Source: Odoribacteraceae bacterium (GTDB lineage: Bacteria > Bacteroidota > Bacteroidia > Bacteroidales > Marinifilaceae). Taken from it: a stretch of 9,983 nt of DNA. Positions 7,331 through 9,983 of the stretch are shown piece by piece. A program made the position numbers and the translations under genes. The stretch lies in NCBI GenBank assembly GCA_031279175.1, contig JAITJA010000207.1, forward strand, positions 1-9,983. The letters run 5' to 3'. The notes beneath the pieces were generated by a model. That model saw nothing but the letters and a program-made list of their open reading frames with translations. It ran no database searches and was not told where the DNA came from. How positions within the stretch are numbered: the stretch's first letter is position 1; each line of letters opens with the position of its first letter.

Positions 7331-8164
7331 GTGGAGCTCTCCGCGCACGCGATCCTCGCGGCCTTCGGCCTCACCCTCTTTGCCGGTCTATCCACCGGCA
7401 TCGGCAGCGCCATCGCCTTCCTCTCCCGGAGGACAAACAAGCGATTCCTCTCGCTCGCGCTGGGATTTAGCGCCGGGGTAATGATATACATCTCCTTCGT
7501 CGAGATCTTCCCCGGGGCGCGCGAGGACCTCGAGCGAGCGCTCGACCGGGGCACTGCCACCCTGGTTGCCACCGCCGCCTTCTTCGCCGGCATGGCCCTG
7601 ATCGCCATCATCGACAAGCTGATCCCGGCACGAGAAAACCCGCACGAGGTGAAATCACTGGAGAGCATGAACGAGGGAGACGCCGGGAACGCGAGGGAAG
7701 TGAAGGACGCGCGCCTGACGCGCCTGGGATTGTTCTCCGCCCTGGCCATCGCCATTCACAACTTCCCGGAGGGGCTGGCCACCTTTGTTTCAGGCCTTTC
7801 CGACCCCTCGGTCGCCTATCCCATCGCCATCGCCATCGCCCTGCACAACATCCCCGAGGGAATAGCCGTCTCGGTCCCCGTTTACTTCGCCACCGGCAGC
7901 CGTCGCAAGGCCTTCATTTACTCGTTCCTTTCCGGTCTTGCCGAACCGCTGGGCGCGCTTGTCGGCTTTTTCCTTATCATCTCGTTCACGGGTGTTAATC
8001 CCGTCGTCACCGGCGTCCTTTTCTCGCTCGTCGCCGGCATCATGGTCTTTATCTCGCTCGACGAGTTACTCCCCGCCGCCAGGGAATACGGCGCGCATCA
8101 CCTTTCCATCCACGGGCTTGTCGCCGGCATGGCGCTCGTCGCCATCACGCTCCTGTTCCTCTAA
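7331..8164 (+). CDS. zupT: ZIP-family divalent metal transporter, ZupT type
   Basis: This 277-residue inner-membrane protein would import zinc and possibly other divalent metals. The ZIP signature is clear: HNFPEG at 143-148 and HNIPEG at 172-177 on neighbouring helices supply the binuclear metal site, followed by SGLAEPLGA. About eight hydrophobic helices are visible, with a variable charged loop at roughly residues 100-130 between the third and fourth helices; this loop is acidic and not His-rich. The length is close to E. coli ZupT. The start is a GTG, because the only stop upstream in this frame is the gltX TGA at 7322-7324; no ATG is available earlier. Spacing of 6 nt places it last in the operon. 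No clear intrinsic terminator follows; the repeat array begins 45 nt downstream. Confidence 0.95.
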   Translation: MELSAHAILAAFGLTLFAGLSTGIGSAIAFLSRRTNKRFLSLALGFSAGVMIYISFVEIFPGAREDLERALDRGTATLVATAAFFAGMALIAIIDKLIPARENPHEVKSLESMNEGDAGNAREVKDARLTRLGLFSALAIAIHNFPEGLATFVSGLSDPSVAYPIAIAIALHNIPEGIAVSVPVYFATGSRRKAFIYSFLSGLAEPLGALVGFFLIISFTGVNPVVTGVLFSLVAGIMVFISLDELLPAAREYGAHHLSIHGLVAGMALVAITLLFL

Positions 8165-8209
8165 TCATCCCGGGCAGCAGGAGACTAAAAAGTAGCCCCG
8201 CGCGGCCCG

Positions 8210-8503
8210 AAATTCTAGTTAGACAGGCGATATTTTTAGTTAGACAAGCCAAAAATCTAATTAGACAAACGACTTGTCTAGTTAGACAAGCCAAAAATCT
8301 AATTAGACAAATGACTTGTCTAGTTAGACAAGCGAGAAATCTAATTAGACAAGTCAAAAATCTAATTAGACAAATGACTTGTCTAATTAGACAGGCGAGA
8401 AATCTAATTAGACAAACGACTTGTCTAATTAGACAGGCGACTTGTCTAATTAGACAACCTGGAAGTCTAACGAGACATTTATCCCTGTTAGCGAGGCACT
8501 TCA
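8210..8503. repeat. AT-rich 21-bp tandem repeat array, 12 clear units plus 2 decayed
   Basis: The heptamer TTAGACA recurs at 8219, 8240, 8261, 8282, 8303, 8324, 8345, 8366, 8387, 8408, 8429 and 8450, exactly 21 bp apart with no indel. Degenerate copies follow at 8471 (CGAGACA) and 8492 (CGAGGCA). Two unit types exist: one starts with A/T (AAAATCTAA or similar), the other with CTTGTCTAR. Eight units contain the perfect palindrome TCTAATTAGA; TTGTCTAATTAGACAA (8442-8457) is a perfect 16-bp palindrome. By eye the units are about one third GC, against a GC-rich surround. Both strands are open across the array because 21 is a multiple of three and the core is near-palindromic. No spacers exist between units, so it is not CRISPR. 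Function is unknown; candidates are a phased protein-binding array, a structured 3' UTR or a selfish satellite. Confidence 0.93.
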
Positions 8504-8524
8504 AGCGGACGCGACCGTTCCCGG

Positions 8525-8554
8525 GAAAGAAAAAGCCGCCGGGCGGCCGGCGGC
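8525..8554 (-). terminator. Intrinsic terminator of the RND/PII-like operon
   Basis: On the minus strand a 7-bp all-GC stem (GCCGCCG with CGGCGGC, 8554-8548 and 8541-8535) with a 6-nt loop is followed directly by TTTTTCTTT. The stem begins 22 nt after the PII-like stop codon. On the plus strand no T run follows, so it should not terminate zupT transcription. Confidence 0.85.
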
Positions 8555-8575
8555 TAACGTGGACGAACGAGCGGG

Positions 8576-8869
8576 TCAGTATCCCGCGGTGATCTCCCAG
8601 ACAAAGGCACGTATGCCATTTTCTGTATTCACCTGGTCAAGTTTTTCTATATATTTCAGCATCACGGGGACGACGTTATCCTCGACGATGGTCAGGATGG
8701 CGGCGTTTTTCTCCGGCCACGTGTGATTACCCATGCGGGGTTGCCCGCCGCGCGAGCCTTTCCCGTTGACGATCGGGAATTGTGTCCAGCCGGTCACCTG
8801 TAGTCGTTCCAGGAGGTACTCCACCCTTTCGGAGAGCGCCTGGTTGTAAGATATAAATACTGCTTTCAT
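8576..8869 (-). CDS. Small PII-like protein encoded after an RND pump
   Basis: This 97-residue cytoplasmic protein has the alternating pattern of the PII-like alpha/beta fold. A first strand (KAVFISYNQ) is followed by a helix (LSERVEYLLERLQV), a second strand running into a glycine-rich loop (FPIVNGKGSRGGQPRMG) where PII proteins have their T-loop, a third strand (NAAILTIVED), a second helix (VVPVMLKYIEKLDQVN) and a final strand (GIRAFVWEI). Similar small PII-like proteins (for example DUF3240-type) occur beside RND metal or drug pumps. This one starts 9 nt after the RND stop and is the last gene before the terminator. By analogy it may sense a small ligand or tune the pump, but that is inference. 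Earlier ATGs in the gap are out of frame and close at once, so 8869 is the start. Confidence 0.65.
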   Translation of the reverse strand: MKAVFISYNQALSERVEYLLERLQVTGWTQFPIVNGKGSRGGQPRMGNHTWPEKNAAILTIVEDNVVPVMLKYIEKLDQVNTENGIRAFVWEITAGY

Positions 8870-8878
8870 GTCATTTCA

Positions 8879-9983
8879 TTATTTCTCGAGTTCTCCCGGG
8901 TTAAATCCCGCCATGAACTTGAATTGTTTTTGTTGTGCTTTCTTCTTGTCGCGGCTCCCGCTCTTGTCCATGAGCGCGTAGACGACGGGTACGATCACCA
9001 TCGTGATGATGGTGGAGAAGAGCAGGCCGCCGATGATAGAGATGCCCATTGGTTTCCACGTTTCGGAACCCTCGCCTGTGCTGGCAGCCATGGGTAACAT
9101 TCCCAGGATCATGGTGACTGCCGTCATGAGGACGGGGCGGAGACGGGAACGGCTGGCGGTGGCAATGGCGTCGTAGAGGCGTACCCCCCGTTCGCGGGTG
9201 AGGTTGATGAAGTCGATGAGCAGGATCCCGTTTTTGGTGACGATGCCCACGAGCATGATGGCCCCGAGCAACGCGACCATGCTTAATGTAGTGCCGGTGA
9301 GGAGCAGGGCGAAGATCACGCCGCTGAAGGCAAAGGGGATCGAGAGCATGATGATGAAGGGCATTTTGAAGGACTCGAACTCGGAGGCCATCACGATGTA
9401 AACGAGCAGGAGGGAGAGGACGAGGAGCAGGATGAGCGATTTATTTGATTTTTGTTGTTCCTCGTAGCTCCCGCCGATGAAGAGGGAGATGTCTCCCGGG
9501 ACGTCGTCGCTGATCGCGTCAAGGATTTGCCGCGCCTCTCCGGCGATTTCCCCGAGGGCGATCCCGGCGGCCGGGGTGATGCTTACTTTTACGATACGGA
9601 GCTTGTTTTTACGCTCGATGTTTGGCGGCGACCAGTATTCCTTGATTTCTCCCAGCTCCCCGACGCGCACGCGGGCGCCGGTGGCGGTGGTTACCTGGAT
9701 GTCTTCGAGGTCGTCGATGGAGGAGCGGTATTTTTCCTCGTAGCGCGCGATGATGTCGTACTCCTCGCCTTCTTCCTTGTACTTGGTGGGCTTGAACCCG
9801 TAGACGCGGTTGCGCAGGACGTTGGCGACTTGTGACGTGGTCAGCCCGTGCCTGGAGAGCTTGTCCTGGTCGAGGAAGAGTTGCAGCTCGGGCTTGTCGT
9901 CGTCGCGACTGATATTGACGTCGGCGGCCCCGGGGATCTCTTTTGCCCTTCGCGCGATGTCGGCGGCCAGCCGGTTGGTGACG
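8879..9983 (-). CDS. RND efflux pump inner-membrane subunit (HAE1/AcrB-like), C-terminal part
   Basis: The frame is open from the right edge of the window to its stop at 8879-8881, giving 367 codons of the C-terminal part of a protein that usually has about 1,000 residues; the true start lies outside. Visible first is porter and docking-domain sequence (KEIPGAADVNISRDDDKPEL, then GLTTSQVANVLRNRVYG). The C-terminal membrane half follows: LILLLVLSLLLVYIVMASEF, the charged TM10-like motif GIVTKNGILLIDF, then RSRLRPVLMTAVTMILGMLP and two last helices. These motifs fit the proton-driven multidrug (HAE1) class better than heavy-metal pumps, though the diagnostic TM4 region is off the edge. It would work with a periplasmic adaptor and a TolC-like channel, presumably encoded to the right. 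The tail KKAQQKQFKFMAGFNPGELEK is polar and cytoplasmic. Confidence 0.93.
   Translation of the reverse strand, partial: VTNRLAADIARRAKEIPGAADVNISRDDDKPELQLFLDQDKLSRHGLTTSQVANVLRNRVYGFKPTKYKEEGEEYDIIARYEEKYRSSIDDLEDIQVTTATGARVRVGELGEIKEYWSPPNIERKNKLRIVKVSITPAAGIALGEIAGEARQILDAISDDVPGDISLFIGGSYEEQQKSNKSLILLLVLSLLLVYIVMASEFESFKMPFIIMLSIPFAFSGVIFALLLTGTTLSMVALLGAIMLVGIVTKNGILLIDFINLTRERGVRLYDAIATASRSRLRPVLMTAVTMILGMLPMAASTGEGSETWKPMGISIIGGLLFSTIITMVIVPVVYALMDKSGSRDKKKAQQKQFKFMAGFNPGELEK

Larger units (their letters stand above)
8165..8575. other. Convergent intergenic region holding a repeat array and a terminator
   Basis: This 411-nt gap lies between the 3' ends of zupT and the PII-like gene. 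It contains an AT-rich 21-bp tandem array (8210-8503) and a minus-strand intrinsic terminator (8525-8554). The first 45 nt (8165-8209) are GC-rich and hold only the short palindrome CCGCGCGG and a weak CGGGC/GCCCG pair with a 29-nt loop, not enough to call a terminator for zupT. Two open frames cross the array on opposite strands. They are explained by the repeat itself and I do not call either a gene. Confidence 0.85.

Noticed and set aside
8171..8209. Possible zupT terminator from CGGGC/GCCCG
   Set aside because: It is a 5-bp stem with a 29-nt loop and no following T run.
8210..8461. CRISPR array
   Set aside because: Units are directly adjacent with no unique spacers, the period is only 21 bp, and there are no cas genes.
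8218..8471. Integron attC-like sites (GTTAGAC matches GTTRRRY; GTCTAAC at 8465-8471 matches RYYYAAC)
   Set aside because: The heptamers recur at 21 bp without cassette genes, the long imperfect attC stem or an integrase, so the match is a by-product of the repeat.
8145..8592. Genes encoding LIRQ-heptad proteins on either strand of the repeat array
   Set aside because: Both strands are open because of the 21-bp near-palindromic repeat. The plus frame has its first ATG inside the array, and codon use is unlike the real genes here.

Overview
The window looks like chromosomal DNA from a GC-rich member of the Bacteroidota, probably order Bacteroidales. The reasons are a TonB-dependent receptor with a carboxypeptidase-regulatory-like N-terminal domain paired with a DUF4249-type lipoprotein, two promoters matching the Bacteroidetes -7 consensus TAnnTTTG, a glutamyl-tRNA synthetase with a Bacteroidetes-style insertion after its KLSKR loop, and few recognisable Shine-Dalgarno sequences. 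Genus cannot be fixed from the sequence alone.

Layout. Positions 1-2524 (minus strand) hold an outer-membrane pair: a 741-residue TonB-dependent receptor followed after 3 nt by the start of a lipoprotein that runs off the left edge. A 462-nt divergent intergenic region (2525-2986) carries one promoter for each direction and, between them, a small cluster of palindromic 21-22 bp repeats. Positions 2987-8164 (plus strand) hold a compact six-gene transcription unit: PLP-dependent aminotransferase, PlsC-type acyltransferase, a 62-residue two-span membrane protein, a 92-residue unknown protein, gltX (glutamyl-tRNA synthetase) and a zupT-type ZIP metal transporter. Its gaps are 6 nt or less and three junctions overlap by 8-11 nt. 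Positions 8576-9983 (minus strand) hold the 3' part of an RND efflux pump inner-membrane subunit and, 9 nt downstream, a 97-residue protein resembling the PII-like superfamily, followed by a strong intrinsic terminator.

The most unusual element is in the convergent gap between zupT and that terminator. It is an AT-rich tandem array (8210-8461, decaying to about 8503) with a strict 21-bp period over 12 clear units and no indels. It is built around the palindrome TCTAATTAGA and GTCT/AGAC half-sites. Twenty-one bp is two helical turns and also seven codons, so both strands are open and read as LIRQ-like heptads. I read it as a non-coding DNA (or 3'-UTR RNA) element rather than a gene. The repeats at 2756-2820 share the approximate period and the AGAC/GTCT half-sites and may belong to the same class.

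No tRNA, rRNA, transposase, integrase or CRISPR array is visible. The six-gene unit mixes amino-acid metabolism, lipid synthesis, tRNA charging and metal uptake, with no obvious single pathway, as is common for housekeeping operons.
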